64,000 nucleotides of DNA from Nostocoides sp. F2B08 (lineage in GTDB: Bacteria > Actinomycetota > Actinomycetes > Actinomycetales > Dermatophilaceae). The notes beneath the pieces were generated by a model. The model ran no database searches. It worked only from the letters and a program-made list of their open reading frames with translations, and was not told where the DNA came from. The DNA is taken from assembly GCF_009184895.1 (NCBI RefSeq), contig NZ_WESE01000002.1, forward strand, positions 744,001 through 808,000. Reading direction: 5' to 3'. The position numbers and the translations under genes were made by a program. Below, one piece after another: positions 33,525 to 41,843 of this stretch. Position 1 is the stretch's first letter; each line of letters opens with the position of its first letter.

Positions 33525-36500
33525 ATGGGTATCGCCGTGCTCGGTCCACTCGAGCTAGACGGAGCGACCTCGACCATGGGCCTGCGCGACCGCGTGGTGC
33601 TCGAGGCCTTGGCGGTCCGGCCGGGCACGGTGGTCCGCGCGGAGTCGCTCGCCGAGGCGATCTGGGGCGAGACCCCGCCGCCGTCGTGGTCGAAGGTCGT
33701 GCAGGGGTGTGTCTCGCGTCTGCGCAGGAGACTGGGAGCCGACCTCATCGAGACCGCGGAGCACGGCTACCGGCTGCGGGTGCACGTCGACCACCTCGAC
33801 CACCTCCGCTTCGAGCGGCTGATCGGCCGAGCCCGTGAGCTGCTCACGCTCGGCGAGCCCGAGCGATCCGCCTACCTGCTGCGCGAGGCCCTGGACCTCT
33901 GGCGGGGCGAGCCCTTCACCGAGCTCAACGGGTGGACGCCCGGGCTGATCGAGCACGAGCGCCTCGTCGAGCTGCACCGCGACGCCGAGGAGCTCCACGT
34001 CGAGGTGATGCTGCGGTCGGGACACCACGACGACGCGCTCGCGCCTGCCGTCGCCCTGCTGCACGAGGCGCCGTTCCGTGAACGCCGTTGGGGGCTGCTC
34101 GCGCTGGCCCAGTACCAGAGCGGGCGTCAGCACGAGGCACTCGACACGCTGCATCGGGCGCGCACCGTGCTCGTCAAGGATCTCGGCCTCGACCCCGGTC
34201 CGGACCTCGCCGCGCTCGAGCAGGCGATCCTGCGCCAGGACCCCTCGCTCGCGGTGCAGGCCGCGATCCCCGAGCCCAGCGCCGTCTGCCCCTACCCGGG
34301 GTTGGTGGCCTATGACATCAGTGACGCGGGGTCGTTCTTCGGCCGGGAGTCCGACATCGAGGCGTGCCTGGCCCACCTCGATGAGGGCAGCGCGCTGGCG
34401 ATCGTCGGCGCCTCGGGCAGCGGGAAGTCCTCGCTCGCGCGAGCGGGCGTCGCGGCTGCGTTGGAGCGGGACGGCCGCCGGGTGCGCGTCGTGACACCCG
34501 GGCGGCATCCGATGGACATCCTCGCCGAAGTGCCCCACCGCAAGGGTGACGTGCTCGTCGTCGACCAGTGCGAGGAGGTGCTGGCACCGGAGGTCGATGC
34601 CGACGAGCGCCTGGCCTTCCTCGCAGCGCTGACCGTCGTCGCCGGCAGAGGACCGTTGATCCTCACGCTCAGGGCCGACCGACTCGGCGAGGTCTCCCGG
34701 TACTCGGACTTCGCGCACCTGGTCGAGCGCGGCCTGCACCTCCTGGGTCCGATGGACGCCGACGCGCTCCGACGGGCGATCGAGGGGCCGGCCGCACAGG
34801 CGGGCCTGCGGCTGGAGCCGGGTCTGGTCGACCTCCTCGTCCGCGAGGTGGAGGGCGCCCCCGGGGCGTTGCCGCTCCTCTCCCACGTGCTGCGGCAGAC
34901 ATGGACCCGGCGAGAGGGGAGCACCCTGACGGTCGCCGGCTACGCGGCCACCGGCGGGATCCAGGAGGCGGTGTCCCAGTCGGCCGAGACAGTGTTCAGA
35001 GGGATGACGACCCGCCAGCAGGACATGCTGCGAGACCTCATGCTGCGTCTGGTCGTGCCGAGTGACTCCGGCGACCCGGTGCGCACCCGGGCACCGCGAC
35101 GGTCGGTGGCCGCCGACGAGGAGCACGAGGCGGTCATCGAGAGCCTCGTCGGAGCGCGGCTCCTCAGCAGCGACGGTGACACCGTCGAGATCGCCCACGA
35201 GGCGCTCGCAGTCGCCTGGCCGCGGCTGCGCTCCTGGCTCGACGACGATGTCGAGGGTCTGCGGATCATGCGGCACCTCGCGGTCGCGGCCGACAGCTGG
35301 GAGGAGCTCGGCCGAACGGCCGGCGAGCTCTACCGCGGGCCGCGCCAGGCCCGTGCGCAGCAGTGGCGAACCCGCAGCGCCCCGACGCTCACCCGGACCG
35401 AACAGGACTTCCTCGATGCGTCGGAGGCGCTCGCCGAGGCCGAGGCGCGCGCGACCGAGAAGCAGGTGCGCCTCGAGCGTCGCGCCAACCGTCGACTTCG
35501 GTGGGGCCTGGCGGCGGTGGCGGGACTCCTCGCCATCGCGCTAGTGGCCGGGGTCGAGGCATTCACCGCGGAGCAGCGGGCACAGCATCAGGCGAGCATG
35601 GCCGAGCAGCAGGCGATGGCCGCGGATGCCCGCCGGCTGGGCGCCGAGGCGCTGCGCAGCGACATCCTCGACCGCGCGCTCCTCCTCGCCGTTGCGGGGA
35701 CCGAGCTGGACGACACGCCCGACACCCGGGGCAATCTGCGCGGGGTGCTCGATCGTGCGCCCGAGCTGATCGGCATCCACAAGGTGACCACACCGATCTC
35801 GGGGGCGGTGGCCCCCGATGGTCGAAGGGTTGCCACGACAGGGTGGGACGCCGGGGTGACCATCGTCGACACAGAGACCGGTGACGTGGCTCACAACCAC
35901 GACATCCCCCTTTACGGCGTGAGCTTCAACCCGAACGGCACCCAGCTCGCCGCCGCCGTCAATGTCAGCACGCCGAGTGGCGAAAGGCGGGTCGACCCGC
36001 TCCCGGTCCGGATGTTCGACCCCACGACCGCGGTCCTCGCCAATGCCCAGCTGGGAGGTCAGCCGCAGGGTCGCGTGGTGCAGGAGTCCCTGGCGTTCAG
36101 CAACGACGGACGCTGGCTCGTGGCAGGGTTCGTCCACCCGACCCAGCTGGACACGGAGACCTGGATCAGGGTCTGGGACACCGCAGACCTCGCGCGTCCG
36201 GTCGCGGCGTTCAACCTACCGTTCCCCATACACAGCCAACTGGCCGTGAGCGACGACGGGGCGCGGGTATACCTGGCGAACGACGACGCGGCCCTGATGC
36301 TCGACGCCGCCTCCGGTTCGGTACTCCGGTCCGCACCGGACATCGGGCCCATCGCCCTCACCGCCGACGGGTCCGTCCTGGTCGGCGTGCGAGGCCGACA
36401 GATCGCGCTTCTCGACCCGGAGCTGCTGACCGTGACGTCCGTCATCGAGGAGAACGAGGACATCGACGGGCTCATGCTCTCCCCGAGAGGAGGGATGCTG

Positions 36501-37703
36501 GGCTACGGGGTCGACGGCGCCCTCGTCGTGCGGTCACTCACCGACCCCGACCAGGGCGGGCTGCGGCTCACCGGAGCTGAGTCCGGCGGGATCGGGTTCA
36601 GCCCCGACGGCCGGACGCTCTACAGCAGGGGAGGCGAGAGGCTACTGGTGTGGGACCTGGTGGGCGACCGCCGCTTCGTGCGATCCCTCCCCGTCGAGCC
36701 GCAGCGAGACTCGGACAGAGCCATGACGATGGTCTCTCCGGACGGCCGGACGGTGGGGAGCCTCATCGGCGGCGTGCCTGAGTCGTTCGCCGTCCAGTTC
36801 CTCGACGTCGAATCAGGAGTCCGGACCCCGATCTCTACGTTCCGAGAGAGCAACACCTACTTCGGTGACCTCTCCTGGCGGCCTGACAGCCGAATGCTCG
36901 CCAGCGTGCAGAACGACCAGTGGGTGGACCTGTGGGACCCGGCCACCGGGCAGGCCGCGGGCCAGCACCGGGTTCCCGACCGCTACGGGATCGTCGAGTC
37001 CGTGAGGTTCAGCGGGGACGGAGACCGACTGGTGGTGGGGACGCACGAGGGCTGGGTCTACACCGTCGACGTCTCCACCCTGGAGATCCTCGGCAAGCCT
37101 GTCCTCGTGACGGCTGACGTGCCCATACGCGGCCTCGCGGCGAACGGCGACGGGGAACGAGCGCTGGTGTGGATCGACCGCAAGCTCCAGCTGCTGGACC
37201 TCGCACAAGGAAGGGTGCTCAAGTCCGCCGATCCTGGTCTGGACGTACAGGGATTGGCGTGGACGCCCGACGGCAAGACCGTCGTCCTGGTCGGAACCGA
37301 CCCGTCCCGGGACGTCCAGAGCACAGTGGCGTTCCTGGATCCGAGCACCTTGGCGACGGTCTCCAGGTCATCGGGACCCCACATCGCCGATGGTTACATG
37401 ATCCAGTTCTCCCCCGATGGCGGGCAGTTCGCGACGTCTGGGTCAGGTCGGGTGGGCCTCTGGGATGCCCGGACTCGCGGGTACCTCGGTTTCGTAACGA
37501 CTGACGAAGAAGCCCACGCAGGGTTCGCCCCGGGCACCTCCGACGTGCTCATAGCCTCCCTGGACGGGGAGGTTTCGGTCTGGGACCCCAGGCCTGAGGC
37601 TGCCGTCGCGGCGGCATGCCGCATCGCCGGCAGGGAGATGACCGACGCTGAATGGAGCGCCTACCTGCCCGACCGCAAGCCGTTCGACGTCTGCCCTACG
37701 TGA
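33525..37703 (+). CDS. BTAD-STAND-WD40 signal-transduction protein (AfsR-like N-terminus)
   Basis: 1392 residues. Order: OmpR-type winged helix (about 1-95, GLRDRVVLEALAVRPGTVVR...VVQGCVSRLRRRLG); bacterial transcriptional activation domain (about 100-245); STAND NTPase with Walker A GASGSGKSS at 295-303 and Walker B VLVVDQCEEV around 345; a helical arm; one membrane helix (RWGLAAVAGLLAIALVAG, about 658-680); and a long propeller with WD40-like repeats to about 1358. BTAD plus NTPase resembles AfsR/SARP regulators; the transmembrane segment and C-terminal propeller suggest an anchored receptor that senses a partner with its extracellular propeller and acts on DNA or proteins inside. Targets unknown. 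ATG at 33525 is chosen over the ORF start at 33432. Confidence 0.88.
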   Translation: MGIAVLGPLELDGATSTMGLRDRVVLEALAVRPGTVVRAESLAEAIWGETPPPSWSKVVQGCVSRLRRRLGADLIETAEHGYRLRVHVDHLDHLRFERLIGRARELLTLGEPERSAYLLREALDLWRGEPFTELNGWTPGLIEHERLVELHRDAEELHVEVMLRSGHHDDALAPAVALLHEAPFRERRWGLLALAQYQSGRQHEALDTLHRARTVLVKDLGLDPGPDLAALEQAILRQDPSLAVQAAIPEPSAVCPYPGLVAYDISDAGSFFGRESDIEACLAHLDEGSALAIVGASGSGKSSLARAGVAAALERDGRRVRVVTPGRHPMDILAEVPHRKGDVLVVDQCEEVLAPEVDADERLAFLAALTVVAGRGPLILTLRADRLGEVSRYSDFAHLVERGLHLLGPMDADALRRAIEGPAAQAGLRLEPGLVDLLVREVEGAPGALPLLSHVLRQTWTRREGSTLTVAGYAATGGIQEAVSQSAETVFRGMTTRQQDMLRDLMLRLVVPSDSGDPVRTRAPRRSVAADEEHEAVIESLVGARLLSSDGDTVEIAHEALAVAWPRLRSWLDDDVEGLRIMRHLAVAADSWEELGRTAGELYRGPRQARAQQWRTRSAPTLTRTEQDFLDASEALAEAEARATEKQVRLERRANRRLRWGLAAVAGLLAIALVAGVEAFTAEQRAQHQASMAEQQAMAADARRLGAEALRSDILDRALLLAVAGTELDDTPDTRGNLRGVLDRAPELIGIHKVTTPISGAVAPDGRRVATTGWDAGVTIVDTETGDVAHNHDIPLYGVSFNPNGTQLAAAVNVSTPSGERRVDPLPVRMFDPTTAVLANAQLGGQPQGRVVQESLAFSNDGRWLVAGFVHPTQLDTETWIRVWDTADLARPVAAFNLPFPIHSQLAVSDDGARVYLANDDAALMLDAASGSVLRSAPDIGPIALTADGSVLVGVRGRQIALLDPELLTVTSVIEENEDIDGLMLSPRGGMLGYGVDGALVVRSLTDPDQGGLRLTGAESGGIGFSPDGRTLYSRGGERLLVWDLVGDRRFVRSLPVEPQRDSDRAMTMVSPDGRTVGSLIGGVPESFAVQFLDVESGVRTPISTFRESNTYFGDLSWRPDSRMLASVQNDQWVDLWDPATGQAAGQHRVPDRYGIVESVRFSGDGDRLVVGTHEGWVYTVDVSTLEILGKPVLVTADVPIRGLAANGDGERALVWIDRKLQLLDLAQGRVLKSADPGLDVQGLAWTPDGKTVVLVGTDPSRDVQSTVAFLDPSTLATVSRSSGPHIADGYMIQFSPDGGQFATSGSGRVGLWDARTRGYLGFVTTDEEAHAGFAPGTSDVLIASLDGEVSVWDPRPEAAVAAACRIAGREMTDAEWSAYLPDRKPFDVCPT

Positions 37704-37706
37704 CCA

Positions 37707-37768
37707 GTCGAGAGTGCACGACCTGCCGTGAGGCGAGTGGCGCATACGGCACGTCGTGCACTCTCGAC
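37707..37768. repeat. Long inverted repeat with 22-base arms between convergent genes
   Basis: Arms begin GTCGAGAGTGCACGAC and end with the complement GTCGTGCACTCTCGAC. Over 22 bases there is one mismatch, and the 18-base loop contains GGCGCATA. It lies just after the regulator's stop and before the gshB-like gene, so it can terminate both. Its size also resembles a REP/MITE-like element. Confidence 0.75.
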
Positions 37769-37789
37769 CGAGGCCATGCGCGCGCCGCC

Positions 37790-38833
37790 TCAGAGCGTGG
37801 CGCGCATGATGTTCGTCAGCTGGTCGCCGTAGTGGTCCCGCAGCGCGACCTTGCGAGCGAGGTCCTCGATGATCGCCGGGGCGAAGTCGACCTCGTAGAG
37901 CCGCTCGCACGAGCCGAGGCCGCCGGGGCTGAAGACGTTGACCTCCATGAGCTTGTCGCCCACGATGTCGAGGCCGACGAGGAACATCCCGTCCGCGACG
38001 AGCTTGGGGCGCACCGCCTCGACCATGTCGAGCATCTCCTTGGTCACGGTCGCCTTGACCGCCTTGCCGCCGGCCGACATGTTCGAGCGGATGTCGTCGG
38101 AGCTGCTGCGCCGGCGGAACGCCGCGTAGGCGTCGCCGACCATGAGCGGACGGCCGTTCATGACGAACATCCGCACGTCGCCGTCCTTGGCCTCGGGCAG
38201 GTACTCCTGCGCTACGACGTAGCCGTCCCGGGCGATGGCCTCGATCATCTGGGAGAGGTTCGGTGACTCCTTGCCGGTCACCATGAAGACGCCCGAGCCA
38301 CCCGATCCCTGGAGGGGTTTGAGCACCGCCTTGCCGCCGAGCTCGTCGACGAACTTGGCGATCCGGTCCTCGTCCCGGGAGATGAGCGTGCGCGGACGCA
38401 CCACCTCGGGGAACTGCTGGAAGTAGGCCTTGGACAGCGCGTTGGCCAGGCTCGACGGGTTGTTGACGACGAGAACGCCGCTCGAGGCGATCAGCTCGCC
38501 GAAGGCGACGCCTGCATTGTTGGCCCAGGGTGCCTCCTGGGCGTCGTCCGCCGGGTCGGAACGGAGCATGACGACGTCGAACTCGTCGAGCGCGACCCGT
38601 GCCTCGGTCTCCGGCTTCTGGACGTCGGCGAGGTAGCGCTCGAGCGAGCGGTAGCCCTTCTTCGCTCCGCCCCACCCGCGGGCCTCGAGCGAGCCGTCCG
38701 GCTCGTAGCCGAAGTCGCCCATGCCGATGAGCCACACCTCGTGCTCCATATTGGTCGCCGCCATGGCGAGCCGGGTGGTGGTGTACTCGGGCTTCTCCGT
38801 CTCGACGTCGTTGACGACGAATCCGATCTTCAT
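37790..38833 (-). CDS. Glutathione synthetase-like ATP-grasp ligase
   Basis: 347 residues. An N-terminal pre-ATP-grasp region (KIGFVVNDVETEKPEYTTTR) precedes the ATP-grasp fold. Visible elements are LKPLQGSGGSGVFMV (Lys and glycine-rich loop), GYVVAQEYLPEAKDGDVRMF and VGLDIVGDKLMEVNVFSPGG (magnesium ligands). The GshB family joins gamma-Glu-Cys and Gly, but most actinobacteria make mycothiol rather than glutathione. Its operon partners are a QEGLA-motif metallopeptidase and N-formylglutamate amidohydrolase, so it more likely ligates an amino acid to another acceptor. ATG at 38833 after GAGGAGA overlaps the upstream stop by four bases. Confidence 0.85.
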   Translation of the reverse strand: MKIGFVVNDVETEKPEYTTTRLAMAATNMEHEVWLIGMGDFGYEPDGSLEARGWGGAKKGYRSLERYLADVQKPETEARVALDEFDVVMLRSDPADDAQEAPWANNAGVAFGELIASSGVLVVNNPSSLANALSKAYFQQFPEVVRPRTLISRDEDRIAKFVDELGGKAVLKPLQGSGGSGVFMVTGKESPNLSQMIEAIARDGYVVAQEYLPEAKDGDVRMFVMNGRPLMVGDAYAAFRRRSSSDDIRSNMSAGGKAVKATVTKEMLDMVEAVRPKLVADGMFLVGLDIVGDKLMEVNVFSPGGLGSCERLYEVDFAPAIIEDLARKVALRDHYGDQLTNIMRATL

Positions 38834-39987
38834 GGCTCTCCTCTGGTGAGCTGGGTGAGGTCGTCCGCCGCGGCGGCCTCGGCGAGGCGCTCGGTGGTTC
38901 CGGGGAGGTCCCAGAACCGGGGCAGGACGGTGGGTGGGTGGATCAGACCCCGCTCGGTGAGGTCCTCGACGAGCGGCAGGTCGGTCAGCGCGAACTTGCC
39001 GGAGTACAGCGGTTCGAGTGAGCCGCCGTGGCGGACGTGGCCGAGCAGGTCCAGCAGCCCGCGCAGGTAGATGGCGTCCTTGGTCAGGCCGCCGGAGCGG
39101 AACACGCGCATGACGGTCGTGAAGGCGGCGCCGGAGGGCAGGCCCGCGTCGAGCAGCCGACGGTGGCAGTCGACGAAGCCCGCACCAGCGAGCAGGTCGT
39201 GGACGACGACGACCCGGGCGGCGAGCTGGCGCAGTCGCGCCGCGGTCAGCCCTCCGACGGCCACCTCGGCCACCACGGCCAGGCCTTCCTGCGTCTCGTC
39301 GTAGTGCGCCAGCCCGGTGCCGAGCACCGTGATCGGTTGACGGCTCCCGTTCACCTGCGTGATGAGGTGGGTGCCGACCTCGTGCTGAAGGAGCGCGAAG
39401 GTGCGCCGGGTGACCACGGTCGACCGCGCGCCGATGAGCAGTGCGGTCCCCTCGCACAGCACCCCCGAGACGTCGTCTCGGACCTCGACGTGCAGCCCGA
39501 TGTCGGGGGCGATCCCGCGGTAGTGGTCCAGCTCCTGCTCGGCCAGCGCGCGGAACTCCTCCGCGTCGAGCTGCCCGTCGTCGGCCTCAGGAGGCTCGAC
39601 GGTGAGCAGCAAAGCCCCCGCGCGCTCGTACAGCGCCGGCGACACCGCCCCGTAGAGCTCGACCGACATCTGCAGGAAGTCGGACGTGCCGCGCGCTCGG
39701 AGCATCTGCAGCTGGAGCTCCATCTCGCGGTGCTTGGCGCGCAGCAGGTGCCCCAGCGTGCGGTCCTCGACCTCGGCGGGGTCGATCCGAGCGAGCTCGG
39801 CCTCGAGCACGTCCGGGTCGGTCTCGAGGTCTCGGTAGGCGAACGCCGGCTCGGCGACGTCCTCTGCGAGATAGGCCTCCCGCGCCTGGTCCGCGTTCAC
39901 CGGGGTGACGTCGAGCAGGAACCGCACTCCGCCCGACAACCGTGCCAGAGCGTGGTCGATCGCCAGGTCGCCCGGAGCGAAGGGCAC
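38830..39987 (-). CDS. QEGLA-motif (DUF1704/MATCAP-like) metallopeptidase-family protein
   Basis: 385 residues. Annotated elsewhere as flavohemoglobin expression-modulating QEGLA protein (DUF1704). A variant zinc signature, HEVGTH (His202, Glu203, His207), is followed by Gln-Glu-Gly-Leu-Ala (Glu234). This HExxxH...E arrangement is shared with MATCAP tyrosine carboxypeptidases, so a carboxypeptidase/aminopeptidase activity is plausible. Start: GTG at 39987, three bases after the TGA of the amidohydrolase gene; its stop overlaps the ATP-grasp start. Cytoplasmic, no signal. Its genetic link to an amino-acid ligase suggests addition/removal of residues on a target; the target is unknown. Confidence 0.82.
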   Translation of the reverse strand: MPFAPGDLAIDHALARLSGGVRFLLDVTPVNADQAREAYLAEDVAEPAFAYRDLETDPDVLEAELARIDPAEVEDRTLGHLLRAKHREMELQLQMLRARGTSDFLQMSVELYGAVSPALYERAGALLLTVEPPEADDGQLDAEEFRALAEQELDHYRGIAPDIGLHVEVRDDVSGVLCEGTALLIGARSTVVTRRTFALLQHEVGTHLITQVNGSRQPITVLGTGLAHYDETQEGLAVVAEVAVGGLTAARLRQLAARVVVVHDLLAGAGFVDCHRRLLDAGLPSGAAFTTVMRVFRSGGLTKDAIYLRGLLDLLGHVRHGGSLEPLYSGKFALTDLPLVEDLTERGLIHPPTVLPRFWDLPGTTERLAEAAAADDLTQLTRGEP

Positions 39988-39990
39988 TGC

Positions 39991-40791
39991 TCAGTCGCCG
40001 ATCTCGCGCAGTGCGGCGAGCACGGGCTCGTGCGTCGCGGCGAGCGCCTGCCGCAGCTGCGCGATGCGGCGCTCGTCCGGCGCGCCGGTCCACTCGTCCA
40101 TGTAGGTCTTCTTGAACTCGAGGGCGAGGCAGACACCCCGGCCGGCGTACCGCTCGTGCACCCACCACGACAGGGCACGGCCCTCGAACTTGACGTTCTC
40201 CCGCACGTCGATCTGGCCGCCCTCGGTTCGCTGCGCGCCGAGCGACTCGGCGAAGGCGTCCACGACCCCCTGGAAGACCTTGCGGTCGACCGTGCCTGTG
40301 CCGAGGTTGACCTCGGGGTTGTCATCGACCGGCTCCGGCTCGGCGTCGGGCCCGTTCCGGCGGTGGTTGTACGAGTGGACGTCGTAGAGGACGAACGGGC
40401 CGCGGGCCGCCACCTGGTCCAGCCGGGCAGCGAGATCCGCGTAGAACGACGCGTACACCTGCTGGCTCCGGCGCACGATGGCATCCTCGAGCGGGTTGCT
40501 GCGCCACACCTCGAGGTCCCAGCAGTCCTCCGGTGTCCGGTACACCGCGTCCTCGAGTAGACGGTTGAGGTCGACCTCGAAGCGGGACCGGTTCACGACC
40601 ACCCGGGCGGGCGCCAGGTCCGCGATCCGGTCGGTATGCGGGTCCTCCTCACGCAGTCGGGTCGCCTCGTCGAGGATCATCTGCTCGGCCACCTCGGGCC
40701 GGAGGTCGTGGCCGGTGTGGATGGCGGTGGCGACGAGCTGTCCGCTCCAGTCGCCGCTGAACGTCGCCGCAGGTCGCGGGCTGGTTTCCAT
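39991..40791 (-). CDS. N-formylglutamate amidohydrolase-family protein
   Basis: 266 residues of the N-formylglutamate deformylase/amidohydrolase family. Zinc-ligand-like segments include TAIHTGHDLRPE (His-containing, near residue 25), VVVNRSRFEVDLNR and FVLYDVHSYNHRR. The canonical enzyme hydrolyses N-formyl-L-glutamate to formate and glutamate in histidine degradation, but no hut gene is present here. It is the first gene of the operon with the QEGLA protein and ATP-grasp ligase, a recurrent trio in actinobacteria (from memory). ATG at 40791. Divergent from the aldo/keto reductase at 40858. Confidence 0.88.
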   Translation of the reverse strand: METSPRPAATFSGDWSGQLVATAIHTGHDLRPEVAEQMILDEATRLREEDPHTDRIADLAPARVVVNRSRFEVDLNRLLEDAVYRTPEDCWDLEVWRSNPLEDAIVRRSQQVYASFYADLAARLDQVAARGPFVLYDVHSYNHRRNGPDAEPEPVDDNPEVNLGTGTVDRKVFQGVVDAFAESLGAQRTEGGQIDVRENVKFEGRALSWWVHERYAGRGVCLALEFKKTYMDEWTGAPDERRIAQLRQALAATHEPVLAALREIGD

Positions 40792-40857
40792 GGGACGTGT
40801 CTACCTCAGATCCGCCGCCGATGTGGAGTCGTAATGCTCATGGGGCATGCTGGGGAG

Positions 40858-41697
40858 ATGACGGTGACCAGCGCATACACCCTCAACGACGGCGCGGAGC
40901 TGCCCTCGATCGGCTTCGGCACCTATCCCCTCCGCGGCGAGTCCGGCGTCGCCGCGATGGTGGGTGCGATCGAGAACGGCTACCGGCTGCTCGACTCGGC
41001 GGTGAACTACGAGAACGAGGTCGAGGTCGGGGAGGCGGTCCGGGCCAGTGGTCTGGACCGCAGCGAGCTGCTCGTGACCACGAAGATCCCCGGCCGGTTC
41101 CACGCCAAGGACCTCGCGGTGCGCAGCGTGGAGGACAGCCTGCGGCGGATGGCGTTCGACGTGCTCGATCTCGTTCTGATCCATTGGCCGAACCCGAGCC
41201 GCGGTCTCTATGTCGAGGCGTGGGAGGCGCTGGTGGAGTGCCGCGAGCGCGGGCTCGTGCGCTCGATCGGCGTCAGCAACTTCACGGAGGAGCACCTCGG
41301 CCGGATCATCGACGCCACCGGCGTGACTCCCGCGGTCAACCAGGTCGAGATCCACCCGCGCTTCCCGCAGGAGGAGCTCGTCACGGTCCACGAGCGACTC
41401 GGGATCGTCACCGAGTCGTGGTCGCCCCTGGGCAAGGGCAGCGTGGACCTCGACGCAGAGCCGATCGCCGGGCCGACGCAGCGGCACGGCGTGAGTGCCG
41501 GGCAGGTCGTCCTCCGCTGGCACCTCCAGCGTGGACTCCTGCCGCTGCCGAAGTCGGAGTCGCCCGAGAGGCAGCGCGAGAACCTCGACCTGTTCGGATT
41601 CGAGCTGAGCGACGACGAGATGGCGGCGATCACTGCGATGGGTGTCGACCGCGGCCGGCGGTTCGACGGCGACCCGAACACCCACGAGGAGATGTAG
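40858..41697 (+). CDS. Aldo/keto reductase (2,5-diketo-D-gluconate reductase type)
   Basis: 279 residues of the aldo/keto reductase barrel. The catalytic set is Asp and Tyr in LLDSAVNYENE, Lys in LLVTTKIPG and His in LVLIHWPNP, with a cofactor-binding LPLPKSESPERQRENLDLFG near the end. Closest to Dkg/YtbE-like reductases of small ketones and aldehydes. ATG at 40858 is preceded by CATGCT-N6, an imperfect leaderless pattern. A longer ATG start at 40834 is possible. Divergent from the N-formylglutamate operon. Confidence 0.88.
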   Translation: MTVTSAYTLNDGAELPSIGFGTYPLRGESGVAAMVGAIENGYRLLDSAVNYENEVEVGEAVRASGLDRSELLVTTKIPGRFHAKDLAVRSVEDSLRRMAFDVLDLVLIHWPNPSRGLYVEAWEALVECRERGLVRSIGVSNFTEEHLGRIIDATGVTPAVNQVEIHPRFPQEELVTVHERLGIVTESWSPLGKGSVDLDAEPIAGPTQRHGVSAGQVVLRWHLQRGLLPLPKSESPERQRENLDLFGFELSDDEMAAITAMGVDRGRRFDGDPNTHEEM

Positions 41698-41774
41698 ACC
41701 GTACCCCCCGCGGGCGCAGATCTCGCCGGCGGGTGGACCTGGGGTGAGCGGGCGCAGCAATTGCCGCAGCAGGT

Positions 41775-41830
41775 GGGCGGATCTGCGGCCGATGGGCGGA
41801 TCTGCGGCCGATGGGCGGATGTGCGGCGGA
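41775..41830. repeat. Three tandem 19-bp repeats
   Basis: The unit GGGCGGATCTGCGGCCGAT begins at 41775, 41794 and 41813; the third copy diverges at its end. It lies between the convergent aldo/keto reductase and antiporter genes in 146 bases without other features. Confidence 0.85.
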
Positions 41831-41843
41831 GCGCGGCCGCAGC

